DNA of 64,000 bases from Adineta vaga. Its lineage: Eukaryota > Rotifera. The notes beneath the pieces are model-generated. The model had not been told where the DNA came from. It made no database searches and saw only the letters and a program-made list of their open reading frames with translations. Below are positions 46,496 to 58,790 of this stretch, in pieces. The first letter of the stretch is position 1, and the number at the start of each line of letters is the position of its first letter. The stretch covers positions 1,240,001-1,304,000 of the forward strand of contig CP075492.1 of the NCBI GenBank assembly GCA_021613535.1. Reading direction: 5' to 3'. Position numbers and translations under genes: made by a program.

Positions 46496-46927
46496 TTATC
46501 TTGAATCAATTCCATTCACAAGATCGTCAAGCTCCTTTTGATCGCTACTCGACAGCTTGTTCCGAAGTTCATCGTACTTAGCTTTAATTCGTTTGACCAG
46601 TAATTTCAGTGAAAATAATTCACGAAAGGGCGTTGATCTATTTCGTAATTCTTCCCACTTTTCTTCCACTTTAGCTTTGACCCAATCCCATAATGGTGTA
46701 AGCCAAGTCCAAATGCTTTTTGCAATACTGCATACCCAATCCCAAGCTGTACTTAAAAAGTCCATGTTGAAAACTGTATGTAAGAACGACATATCTAAAA
46801 GAGATAATTCAAAAAAAGTGTGACATTTGAACGTATAATAAATGAGCATCGAAACTGCATAGAAGTTATCGAAAGATGTTGGATATAGTTTAGTTGAATA
46901 GAACAAGTCGGAATCTAATGTTTTCAT
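46496..46927 (-). CDS. Small Trp-rich helical protein
   Basis: The C-terminal 89 codons, from the internal MDFLSTAWDWVCSIAKSIWT, look like genuine protein: a tryptophan-rich amphipathic stretch (WTWLTPLWDWVKAKVEEKWE) followed by a charged coiled-coil-like tail (KYDELRNKLSSSDQKELDDL). The frame extends upstream to 46927, but a TATA-like TATATAAATG abuts that ATG and an AG splice acceptor (CTCTTTTAG) precedes ATATGTCG. The true start is therefore probably MSFLHTVFNMDFL or MDFLSTAW. The family was not recognised. The amphipathic Trp helix would suit membrane-surface binding. Confidence 0.45.
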   Translation of the reverse strand: MKTLDSDLFYSTKLYPTSFDNFYAVSMLIYYTFKCHTFFELSLLDMSFLHTVFNMDFLSTAWDWVCSIAKSIWTWLTPLWDWVKAKVEEKWEELRNRSTPFRELFSLKLLVKRIKAKYDELRNKLSSSDQKELDDLVNGIDSR

Positions 46928-47996
46928 TTATATATACTATACAATGTAAGAAAGGTCTTCAAAGCTACACATTGATTTCATGCAATTAGATTAGCATGTG
47001 GAAGTCACCTATATTCAATAAGATAAAAGAAATTATGAACCATTTTGTCTAATCATAACTATCTTTATGTTCTAGAAACTTGAATTCTCTGACATTCCGT
47101 CTCCACTACTTACTCCTAACTATTCAAACTTATTGAATGTATTTTCTGAATAGTTTGTCGTATTTATATAAACTTGATATAAATTGTTTTTCGATATGAA
47201 GTTATGCAATCGGTATTATGTGTCATAAGGTTATCAAATGGGTAGAATGGTTTCTTCCCAACGAGAAACTGTTAACACAACTAATGGTATTAATCCAACA
47301 TAATTAATCATTTTTTTTAAAAATGTTATAGTTTTTGCTTTCTTATCTTTTATAAACGAAAGCAGGCGTATAAATCATTCTTTTTCATTCGACAAATTGA
47401 ATTTATTATTCATATGTGCCAAAGAAAATACCGACATTAAGTGGATAATAACAATGACGTTGTCTGAATATTTGTTCTCGAAAATAAATTACATCTTGTT
47501 GATAACGAACGTTATTCATATATTCACGATGGCTAAAACCGCACATGAAGCAAATAACGAGTATATAAAAGCGATAATATACTCAAAAGAATTCATTCAA
47601 TCAACCAGAACAATTACGAAGTGAGTAAGTGAAGAAAAACATCATAGACTTCGATATACTATCATATTAAGTAGTTGTAGCTCAAAAGAAACTATGCTCT
47701 TTGTTTTCTCATTGGCGTGAAAAAGCTCAACTTTTAGAAACTAAAATCCATGCTTTGATCGAAAGATCATCTAATAAAGTTAGGCTAGTTCAATGGAAAA
47801 ACCTTTTTGTGAATAGTTTGTTAAACCACTATTAAAAGAAATTTGTTTCCAAGTGAAGTATAGCAAGATAAAAGAGATCATACTGCATCTATGTTCAAAA
47901 TGTTGTTGTATATTTTTTATAGCTCTCTACTTTGATGAGAGTCTATTAAGTTCCTTATTATTAGAGAAAAAGAAATTATTTTTAATGCTTTAGAAA
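46928..47996. other. Intergenic spacer
   Basis: AT-rich spacer between divergent small genes. A short open frame at 47397-47624 is not convincing. Confidence 0.35.
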
Positions 47997-48395
47997 ATGG
48001 CGTCTAATCGCTCTCATACGATTACATCTGAACAAGTACGTGCAAAATATAAGACACTCAAACTGAAATTAAAGTCCCCAATGGAAAATTCAATAGAAAA
48101 TGAACGAGAATCAGAACGGATGCTCAATGATTTACAAAGCCGTGTTAATCGTCGATTCGATACCCTTGTGAAAAAATTCGTTATTGATGACAATGAACAA
48201 ATAAATACCGAATTATTAGATAAATTAAACAAAGTGAAAGATCCAAATACATTCCTAGAAGCAGTATTAACACATCTTTATGGTAAAGCAGTAAAACAAG
48301 AAGAAGATGAAGTTTCTCCGAAGGTTAATGACGAAGAAAAACCTGAAATTGATAAGATGGTTGAACAACTATGTGAAAAACAGAATAAACAATGA
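47997..48395 (+). CDS. Hypothetical helical protein, 132 aa
   Basis: A complete single-exon frame starts MASNRSHTITSEQVRAKYKT and ends CEKQNKQ. It is strongly charged and predicted helical or coiled-coil throughout (RMLNDLQSRVNRRFDTLVKK), with an acidic C-terminal third. There is no signal peptide or membrane segment. Composition is much less AT-driven than the flanks, which supports a real gene. The high charge recalls stress-related hydrophilic proteins, but there is no LEA repeat and no family is assigned. Confidence 0.55.
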   Translation: MASNRSHTITSEQVRAKYKTLKLKLKSPMENSIENERESERMLNDLQSRVNRRFDTLVKKFVIDDNEQINTELLDKLNKVKDPNTFLEAVLTHLYGKAVKQEEDEVSPKVNDEEKPEIDKMVEQLCEKQNKQ

Positions 48396-50042
48396 AGCAT
48401 TATATATGATTTGAATTAAAAAGCTTTGTTTGTTTCTATCTAATATTCAATAAAGAAAAGAAAAGAATTTCAAAAATTCAGTTGACACGTTGCTTCGGTA
48501 AAGAATTCTAACATATCTGTATTTTTAAAGTCTAGTGCAAAGATATATCTATCTAACTCTGTACATGCATTCATATTCCTTAATGTTTACCCATGGAAAA
48601 AATATTCATGTAGAAATCGTCGTTAAACGCGGTTTTTTCATAATGACCCCTGTTAATTGCTTAACTCTTTAAGTATCGCTGACGCATATGTGTGTTCTGA
48701 CGTTTTTTTTTCTAAAACTGAGCAACCTCTGTTGTTCTTCTTTCTTCTTTTCGCTCATATAGTAAACACTTTTTAAAATAAAATGAAACACAGATTATCT
48801 ATCAATTAGAAGAAGTTTCCTGCTGACAAATTTAACTTTTGATCTCATTCAAAATGGCAAATCACAACAATTTTATATGAATGTGTGAAGTGTAATGTTA
48901 GTTTGTGTGTTGATGAATGTTTCAAAAAGTATCAAACTTTATCCCATTTTTAAATCGATAACAACTCTTTTATGTGTTTTAGAAAGTAAAAGTAGAAATA
49001 AAAATACAAAAAAACTTATTTCTTTTCAGAATTAAATCGGTGTTTCATTTCGTGAAATCCCTATTAAAAACTGCGGTCTGCATATTATAACGAAAAATAT
49101 CACTATATATGAATCAATTTATTTTTAACAGATGCATTGATTAAAACTAAATTTTCCATCATCATACAACATGAAAATAGAAAAAAAAATACGTTGTAAA
49201 AAATACGAATCTATCCATTTGCAACGTAGAATAAATCCTCTTTTCTGTTTTTTGAAGTGTTTCATAAATCAGAAAATGGTTTATTCTTTTCTCAAGTATG
49301 GCAAAAAAGGAGTTTTTTTTATACGTTACAAATTCATAAACCTTTTCTATGTTTATGAGACCATCATAAACGATTTTACCGTTGGTTATTCTCTACTTCT
49401 TTTACAATATAGCAACATGTGATTTCTAAATTAAAATAGAATATTTTTATTAAATACCAACAAACGATAATGTTCAAATTAAATTTTTCAATTTTTATGA
49501 TAATATAGTGTGATTTAAATTAGAAAAAATATAGTTTGGAAAGTTGAAACTACAAAGGACATCTTGAGGATGTGGGTGTTTATGAGGGTCTTTGCCTTCA
49601 ACCATACACCCACACCCTGTTTATCTTTTTCTGAAATAAATTTCTTCAAGAGAATTTTTCTCAAACATTCGATTTGTGTCTTGAAGAATTTTATTTTTCC
49701 TTTTTGTATTCAAAATATTTCTAAAGATCGTTATTTATCAAGATCTTTTCTAATCAATAAAGAAGATAGATATTCGATTTATAAAAACAAAATTCTATTG
49801 TTGAAATTTGTGATTGATAAAAAAAAAGTTATTATTTATTTCTTATTGTTCATGTTAATTTATTCATTGTATTAACAAAACCATACATGTACGTACAATG
49901 ACTAAGGTAGCAAAATAAGAAATCGAAGTTTGTTTCATCACAATTAAAAAACTAGGTATAACGATGATAGATCAAATTCATGTACAAAAAATAGGGGGTG
50001 ATTATCACATAATTCTGTTCATTCGATTTGTATTCATACGGC
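48396..50042. other. Intergenic, AT-rich
   Basis: No supported gene. Open frames at 49171-49875 are Phe/Lys/Ile-rich and look AT-driven. A telomere-like hairpin is at 49563. Confidence 0.4.
49563..49619. repeat. Telomere-like hairpin, degenerate
   Basis: The left arm is CTTGAGGATGTGGGTG, the loop contains TATGAGGGTCTTTGCC, and the right arm is ACACCCACACCCTG. Confidence 0.55.
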
Positions 50043-52112
50043 ATTCTAGGTCATGTACAACCACGTCATCGACAATGTCGATCTCTCACTAGTCAAGTAA
50101 GTCTTCCCTACCATCGTCTCTTGTTGTTCTCATCCTTTTTCTCAATTCAGCGTACTCATTCAGCACCATGGAAGTCACAATCTATGAATATCATTCATCG
50201 AACCATTGGATCTTCACACAATCCTCGTACTACAGAAAATAATACCGTTGATTGTCATGACAACTTACATTCGGTTAGTTTTTCATGTTTTTTGCATTTC
50301 GGTTGAACAGTATATATTTCTTCGTCTAATAAGATGTTTCGTAATATGAACACATTGAATAATCGAGATAAATCAAGAATATCACCAACCCATTCTGTTA
50401 ATGTTACTAAAATTCATCGACAGCATCATTCTCTTTCTCAAGTAAGAAATTAATAAACTACTGAAAAATTTCTTCTACAAATAATGTTTTATGATAGTCG
50501 AGTCGAAATAGCTCGAAAAGTAATAATTCGAAGAAAAATTCACAGCGACAAAATAATTATTCAGCAAACAATCGATATGATAAAGTAATTTTACAGTAAT
50601 ATGTATTTTTAGAAATGAAACTAACTTCAATCTTAATAATAAACTTTTCCAGCGATGTGCCGATGATAAATTTGATCGTAACAAAGTAAGGCAAATAATT
50701 ATCTTTTGTTTTCTTCTACAAATTCATCTCTTTAATAAAAACAGACAATAGATGCATGGTCGGATGAAAATGGAACTACGAAAAATTCTCATCAAGATTC
50801 AAAAAGAAATAAGAAGAAAAAGTAAATATTTTCTTTCTCATTATTGATTCTATTCAATTCCTAATATTTGATATAGATATGTACGATCATGTATAATAGC
50901 ATCTGTGATTATTGCCTGATTCTTGGTCTAATTATACTTGCAATTCTGCTTGCCATTTTGATCAAAACGAATCCAACAACAATAACACGTAAGACGTAAT
51001 TTGTTTTCTATCTCGACTAAATGTCACCACCTATTTTCTTTTTTGTTATAGTTGATAAATCAGTGGTTAATCCTTGTGAGTATATTTAGAGAAAAAAACA
51101 ACTTCGATTTTATCTTCGATTTAGGTACTAATAGATTATTTTGGAATACAACTGGTATTACGTATGCGGGTAATGGTTCATCAGGTACAGCTTTGAATCA
51201 ATTCTATTCATTAACAGGTTTATTTATGAACTCAACTGATACTCTATATATAACTGATAATGGTAATTATCGTATATTGAAATATTTACCTGGTGCTACT
51301 AGTGGTATTCTTGCAGCTGGTACGAGTACGGATGGAACTGCACTCAATCAATTTGCTACGCTCGGTATACGTTTTAGTTATGTTGATGTAAATCAAAATA
51401 TTTACGTTGGTGATACATACAATCATCGTGTTGTACGTTGGTCAAATGGCGCTTCTAGTGGCGTGATTGTTGCGGGTAATGGAATTAATGGAATCTCATT
51501 AAATCAAATCGCGCGTCCACATGGTGTATGGGTAGATTCGAGTTCAAATGTATTCGTTGTAGACAATACAAATCATCGTGTAACGAAGTGGGCTCCAAGT
51601 GCAACATTAGGTGTTATTGTTGCTGGTGGAAACGGGCAAGGTCAGTTAATCAATAGTTCTAAATTAATAGTTTTTTTTATTCTTTCTATTTTTCATTGAC
51701 AGGAAATTCATCAAATCAATTATCATCGCCTTCTGGTTTGTTCTATGATGAAATAAATCAAGATTTATATATTACTAATTTTCAATCAAATACCGTCATG
51801 AAATGGCATGTTGGTGCTTCAAATGGTCTTGTTGTGGCAGGAATTGCTGGAAGTTCGGGATCATCGTCAACTCTATTGAATTATCCAACAGATTTAAAAT
51901 TAGATCGATGGAATAATATTTATGTAGCCGATCGTTCCAATTCGCGTATTCAGTTGTTTTGCAATGGTAATTTGACAGGCACTACAATTGCGGGAAGTGG
52001 CAGTGGTGGTCACATTCTTAATGGTCCCTACAGTGTGGCATTGGATTCACAGTTAAATTTGTACGTTGCTGAAAGTACTGCTGCGCGTGTTACTAAATTT
52101 TATAAATTGTGA
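50043..52112 (+). CDS. Membrane-anchored NHL-repeat protein, frameshift in the TM exon
   Basis: Five small phase-0 exons encode a basic, Asn/Ser/His-rich cytoplasmic region (for example QPRHRQCRSLTSQ, RTHSAPWKSQSM, SRNSSKSNNSKKNSQRQ). An exon from 50878 then encodes the single helix, then two short joins, then the ectodomain with about six NHL repeats (units such as LYITDNGNYRILKYLPGATS and VIVAGGNGQG) ending in TAA at 52112. Within the helix exon the expected frame reads YVRSCIIASVIIA then TGA (50917-50919), while LILGLIILAILLAILIKTNP continues one frame off, so one base appears to be missing near 50917. The 5' end is not resolved: no in-frame ATG precedes the first exon, and MFRNMNTLNNRD at 50334 is an internal or alternative start. 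NHL propellers mediate binding. Architecture parallels the gene at 28-29.8 kb. It is either a fresh pseudogene or a sequence error. Confidence 0.65.
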
Positions 52113-52238
52113 AAAACATTGATCATTTTTTTCTATATCCTAATTCCTAATAGAGAAAAAATAAACTAAGTTATTTTAAAAGAAACGAGCACAATGATTT
52201 CATAGTCTCATAAAAAATGAGTTTCCTCACATATATAT

Positions 52239-52287
52239 TTGAGGGGTGAGGGTGATAAACAGAAGAACAGCCCACACTCTCACCCTA
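52239..52287. repeat. Telomere-like hairpin, degenerate
   Basis: The arms TTGAGGGGTGAGGGTG and CCCACACTCTCACCCT lie downstream of the NHL gene. Confidence 0.55.
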
Positions 52288-52479
52288 CCAAACCAAACAC
52301 AATCGAACAAAACAAATATTTATTTCAAAAGAAAATCGATGTACTTGTACATCAGCATGGCGCATACATAAAATATGTCGTAGACTTCAAAACATAGTGC
52401 ACTCACGCGAAATCTAGAAATCTAATGTGATCATTGAGATACCACCTAAACAAGATATTATGATCATATCGCAATAATA

Positions 52480-52538
52480 GGTGTGGGTAAAGATACAAAA
52501 TGAACCAACTACAATCACACCACACCCACACCCTCAAG
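52480..52538. repeat. Telomere-like hairpin, family A
   Basis: The left arm is GGTGTGGG, the loop TAAAGATACAAAATGAACC then AACTACAATCACA, and the right arm CCACACCCACACCCTCAAG. The loop is nearly identical to the copy at 57926, on the far side of the same receptor gene. Confidence 0.7.
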
Positions 52539-52644
52539 ATGAAAAAAAAAGTACGACATATGAGTAATGATAATCTATCCATCATTCTTTATCTTTTATT
52601 TGTTTGTGTATACCAAAACAGTTGATTATACAGAATTTTGTTTG

Positions 52645-55600
52645 TCAAAACTCTTTTGAATATGTTGTTGAAGGTAAAACAAAGAGTACAAAACCAAGTA
52701 ATTGTGGTGTATAGGAGAATAGATAAGCAGCGTATAATAAACGTCTTTGCCAGAAGAACATTTCTGTACATGAAAAAGTTAATGAAATAATAATTTGTGG
52801 TAAAGAACTAAAAATAATGATCAACGGAGTAATATATAATTCTTTTTGACTATTGAATTGTTGTTTAAGATGAATAAAGAATTTATCGTAATTATGTTTC
52901 GAACGTACACGACTTCGAGTAGAGAGAAAAACAAGAAATGTAATTGAAATAATTTGAATAAAGAATGGAATCAAATGATGAAAAAGTACATTACCAAAAT
53001 TATATGATAAAAATATTGAAGAAAAATTTCCCACACACATTACATATCCACTAGGATCTTGTATGATCGTATAAAAGATCAATTCATGACAATGCATTAT
53101 AGATACAATAATTAGAGTAATTAAACTTATTCCTAAAGCTAATTTAGGTATTTTTAATCGTTTACTAAAAGGAAAAAGAACTAAACATAATCGATCGAGA
53201 GCAATCCAACTCGTTAACCAATAAGTATAACGAATCGATATTGATAAGATAAAAGAAATTGCTTTACAAGAAATAATACGTAATATTGAATTGAAATAAA
53301 TATCAATCACTTTACATAGTAATGATAAAAGAGAAAATTGATTGAAAATCGATACAATAAGAAGATAATAACCAACATTAAATTTACGTGGAGTCGGCCG
53401 TTTAAATGTAATAAAACTTCCATAATTAGTCCATCCACCTACAAGAAACAATAATAGACTAATAATCAAATAAATCATATGAACATTTCGATTCTCTTGA
53501 ACAATCAATGAATCTATTGTAAAACTCATTTGTCGATTATCAAATTGACAAAATTGTCCTTGATAACATGATGGACAAATACATAGGAATTTATTATTTA
53601 TATCATTTAAACATCGACCATTGGCTAAACATTGAGAACATTTATCATAATAATGATTATAAATAAAACATTCAACTCTTGTGTGTTTATTATTACATAT
53701 ACAAAAATAATTTTCATCATAAAAACATAATAAATGTAAATTCTTTTGACAACGAGAATGATATTTCGATAGATAATAATCTATAGAAGAGAAATATCGT
53801 ATATATCATCTTTTATTGTTCTCAATTAATAATTCAAAGAAAAATATTTCACTTACTTTCATTATTTGAAAATAAAGAATGAACATGTTTACATTGATTA
53901 TATTCTTCAAAAGATATATTTGTTCGAATAAATGTTTGATTTATTTGAATTGTTAATAGATAAATTTGAAAATGATTAAGAAAATAAATTTTTAATAAAA
54001 TTAATTCTGGAATTATTCCATTTTTATGAATATAATGAAAATAAGAAGGTAAAATAGAATAAATATTTTGATTAATAAGTATTAAATCTAAATCAATAAA
54101 ATCTATTTGAAAATATTGAATAACAAGAGCTTGATAAGTAATATTTGTATTCTTTTTAACATTTAAATAAATTGATTGTTCAGAATCTTGACAATTTTTT
54201 CCGTAAAATCCTTCGATACATTGACAATTATATTCATTTGGTTTGGATTGTGAATAACATGTTCCATTATGATGACATGGATTAGTTGAACAAACATCTA
54301 AAATTAAATGACATCGTTGACCAAAATAATTCAATGGACAAATACAATAAGGCCATGAATATCCCGAAATCAAACTTTGTGAATCCGGTTGACATAATGC
54401 AGTTGATGAACAATAATTTTGATGGCAAAGTTGATTAATATTTGTACAATTCAATCCCGAATAGTTACTTTTACAAAGACAAATATATTCTGATGGATTA
54501 TTTTCAATTTGATAACATTCTTGATTTGAATTACATGGTTGATTGATTAAACATGGATTTGATATATTTTCATTTCGATTAAGAAATCGAATAACTTTAG
54601 CTAAACGATAAACAGAAAGATAATCAAAATAAATGAAATATTTCCACACAGCATAACGTCGTGCTTTTTCATTGTTTAATAATTCATAAGCTTCAATACG
54701 AATTGTATAAGGATGTTCAGTAATAATATTTAATCGATTGAAATATCGATTTTGTTTTTTAAGAATAAATTCTTTTGATCGAGAATAATCAAAATAAATC
54801 ATTTTCTTTGTAATTTTATTGATTTCATCGATTGGTCGAAGATGAAATTCTTTTATATCAATAACAAGATGATAATATAGAAGAAGAATCAGATATTTAT
54901 TAGTAATATTCTTTGTAGAATTTGAATAAGTAAAATTAATATGAATATTCAATGTGAGACGATCTGTATGATATTGACATTGATCACCATGATATTGTGG
55001 AGGACAAAAACAAATAAAAGAATTATTAAATAATTTTATAGGAATACCACGATTACATTGATTTAATATTGTATTCAATGGAATTTCTTCAGAATCATTT
55101 GTTTGATTTTTTGTAAGATTTTCTAATCGAACCGATACGAATGGATATTGAAGTAATTCAATTGTTTTTCTTCTCATTTGTATTTCAACTTTTTTCTCTT
55201 CACGATAAGGTCTTTTGAATTGTGATACGACTCGAAATGTACACATATATTCATCTTCACCATAGAGACAATTCAATATACCATCACATCGTCCTTCTGT
55301 ACATGTACCATTCCAACATTGAAAATTCGGTGGATGGATATGAGAACATTGATTAGTTGCATAACATAGTTTACAGAAAGATTCAGTATAGGGACTAATT
55401 GTCAAAGTAGATATATATCCGCGTGAAATAGTTAAACAACTTTTCATAGATAAACATGGAGAATAATATTCAAGTTTAGTTAATAATTGATAACAATGAT
55501 CAAGAATATTCTTTTCATCACATCTATTGAAACAATTCATTTGAATAATTTTTTCCGATGGTAAATTAATGCAATGTTCATTCAGATGAGAAGAAAGAGA

Positions 55601-57733
55601 AATATCATTTGGTAAACATTGAAATTGATCGGTTGAATTGCAAATATTCCAAAGAGAATTTTTTGGATAATTTTTATAGAAATTCTCTTTTAAATTAGAA
55701 ATGTTCTTAAACAATCGAGAATTATGATTAGATAAAGAAATATTCCAAGCAAAAAAATTTTCTTCATCCGAACCATCAGGACAATCCCATTCACCATCGA
55801 ATATCCAATTCAAATCGATACAATGTCCACTATGACATTGAACTTGTTCTTCTGAACATATCCATAATTGACAAAAAATTCGATTTTCATCCGATATTCT
55901 TGAATTATCTTCAAATGTATCACACCAAGAACGAAAGGGAAGAGTTTTATTCGAGAAATCTTTCGTCTGAGTATTATTGTGGATCGTTAAATTCCATGAA
56001 GTTTCAATATATTGACGAATAAATTGACAATCAACTTTGGATTGACTATTACAAATCATTCTTGACAGTGCCATTTGAGTTCCCATAAAAAATTCATCAT
56101 AATTATTTTTACATGAAGTAATTGAATTTCCCAATTCATTCGCATAGAAACAAGTGACTTGTTCGGAAGAACATCGGAAACGATGACGTTGAACATTGGA
56201 ACACGATTGAGTAATTAATTCATTTGATTGTTCTTCATCTCTCTTGAAAAAACAGTTGCTAATACCATCGTGAATTCGATAAGTTGAAAGACATCTTTTT
56301 GAATAAACACAAACATCAATAAAATTATAAGAACGATTATTAAATGTTCGAGAATCGTTATGACAAAATGGATCGTAACCCTTATTTGATAAATTTCTAA
56401 GCGGTATACCAGCTGAACATACGAATCCTTCCGCTAGTTGAAGGCCATGAGAAAAGTCAAACGACCATGGTAATTTATCGAAATGCTTTAAATCTCCACG
56501 ACATTTTATAGTTCCATTTATCCTCCATGATTGTGCTGTATGCGTCAAACCAAATGGCATAACATAATACCCGAAAATATATGGAGCAATAAGACCTCGC
56601 TTAGGATAATAACTGACATTCCATGCCGAGCAAATACTAACGAATAATTCGATACATTGACTTTTGTTTCTTTGACAAGAACAATCTTGTTTCAAACCAA
56701 ACGATATTTGACATATTTTAAGATAATGACAATAATCATCGATGTTTTGTTCGTCAAAAGTTTTATTTTTCGAACATCTTCCATTCTGTAAAGTCCATAA
56801 ATCTTCTTCGTACGCAGTTTCACACCAAAAAAACTGATCGCGTCGATTCATACAATCTGGCAAACCACGAGTACTACTATGAAAAGGCATGCGATCTAAA
56901 ATACATTGTCCATCACCACAAGACCATTGATTTGGATGACATATTCGATCATCACATAGATAATTAGCCGATTGAAAAGCACAATTTGTCTCATTAAATA
57001 AATCTTTTTCATCAGACATATCCATACAATCAAAATCACCATCAAGAAAAAATTCATCTGGAATACACATTCCATTCATACATCGATATTCATCTGATTC
57101 ACATTCATTAAATTCTAATAAATCACAATTTTCTTCATCATATCCATACATACATTGTTGATTACCATCACAAATATCTCTCCAATCAAGACATAACATA
57201 CCAAAATCACATATTAATGTCTTATAACAAACAATATCACCAATATACATAAGTTTTTCAGAGTTTTTATTAAATTTTGCAGATACTACTGTTTCAAATA
57301 CATTACCCAATGGTAATAAATATTCACAATACTTGCCAAAAGATTGTTTATTTGTGCATTCACAAAGATATTCTTCTGTTTCGTTTGATTTATCTTTATA
57401 TTTCAAATAATAGATATATTCTTCGACTTGATCAAGTGAAGATTTCCAATTATGTAAAATTTCATGTACACTGATATTTTCCTTCCATAAAGAGAAAAAT
57501 GAATGACGTTTACCTTCATAACAATGCCATGGTTTATAATCACGTTCTAATTTTATTGGATATAATGGCCGTAGACAATAGAATAGCGTTTCATAATAAA
57601 GACAATCATACGTTTGAATAGATAAACTATCTTTTGTATTATAAAGATAAATGGAATCTTTAATTGAAGAAGCAAATTGTACGAAGAGAATTACCGATGG
57701 TATAGAAAACATAATGGATGATTCTGTCAACAT
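52645..57733 (-). CDS. LDLa/EGF ectodomain fused to a 7TM receptor
   Basis: Two exons, 53857-57733 and 52645-53780, with a 76-nt intron give 1670 residues. After a signal peptide the ectodomain holds at least five LDL-receptor class A-like modules: residues about 190-245 (ICDGNQQCMYGYDEENCD, DGDFDCMDMSDEKD), 258-295, 624-664 (HCIDLNWIFDGEWDCPDGSD, the most canonical) and 804-831. EGF-like modules lie near 888-920 and 1064-1184 (CQCIEGFYGKNCQD), with another in the second exon (CLNDINNKFLCICPSCYQGQ). The 7TM part includes GYYLLIVSIFNQ, SWIALDRLCLVLFP (DR motif) and VLPSTTYSKEF at the end. It has no GPS cleavage motif that I could see. LDLa plus 7TM recalls LGR/relaxin-type receptors, but no leucine-rich repeats are present. 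The 7TM block resembles bdelloid FMRFamide-receptor-like proteins. The reading frame is intact. The ligand is unknown. Confidence 0.85.
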
Positions 57734-58790
57734 TTTTTCTAGAAATGTGAAAATTTTTCTCTTATTCTTTGTGTTAATAGAACATGAGATATTTAATTAA
57801 AAGTTAGGAACAAATACATTATTGATGCCATGCTCTTCTCAATTTCTTTGGAACGTGATTTATGATTTTTTTTTCTCATTGCTATCGGATGACATTAATG
57901 AATTCATCTATTCTCAGTTAAATAAGAGGGTGGGTGTGGGTAAAGATACAGAATGAACCAACTACAATCACACCATATCCACATCCACTCTTCTCTGCTA
58001 TCTGCTCGACACTCAATACTCTACTACGAGATATTGTAGTTATTATCAATTGACGATTCCCTAAGCCTGTTTCTGATTTATATATGCACCTGTAACTGAC
58101 GAAGATAATTCTGAATTATGTGAACAAACATAATACGATAATATTCGTACTGAAGCCTTTTGAAATGGATCTTTTGATTTAAAAATAAAGTGTAAAGGAG
58201 ATGTTTCATACTCATCCAATGTTTCACAACTTTACAATATCGATCTATTGATCAAGATAGTGTTATTTCATTCATGAAAAATATCCATGTTTTAATATAA
58301 TTCTATAAGAAAATGATCTATTTTTGTCGAGAAAAATCTTGTTGAGATATTCATAATTTATCATTATTATAATTTGAAAGAAAAGTTTTTTTTTAACTTC
58401 ATGTTTTCCTAAACAATATATTTATCAGCTATATGTTCATTCATTTCCAACTGAGAAAATGAGTTTTATTTTCATAATAACTTCATTAACTTATTTTCTA
58501 AAAAAAGAACTATAATTAAAATGATATAATATATTGAATTTCAATGAGAATCTTCTATTGTGTAGAAGTCTTTCATATACATGTTGACAAGTTTAATTCA
58601 CGAATATATAATTCATCATATTGATAATGACAAGATGTGACGTCAATATTCTATCTAGTTTTTTTTTCTAATCTTAAAAGTCAAAAGGCAATAATTATCT
58701 TTTCATAATAAAAGTAGATAAATTTTAATATCATTTGGAAAAAGAATTTTTCTTAACGTCATACATATCGTCACATTGATTAATATTACA
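57734..58790. other. Intergenic between divergent receptor genes
   Basis: AT-rich. It must hold the promoters of both receptor genes. One telomere-like hairpin is at 57926-57991. No gene was seen. Confidence 0.45.
57926..57991. repeat. Telomere-like hairpin, family A
   Basis: The left arm is GAGGGTGGGTGTGGG, the loop TAAAGATACAGAATGAACC then AACTACAATCACA, and the right arm CCATATCCACATCCACTC. Confidence 0.7.

Noticed and set aside
49171-49875. Two plus-strand frames rich in Phe, Lys and Ile
   Set aside because: Composition is that of AT-rich non-coding DNA. There is no motif, and a telomere-like hairpin lies inside.
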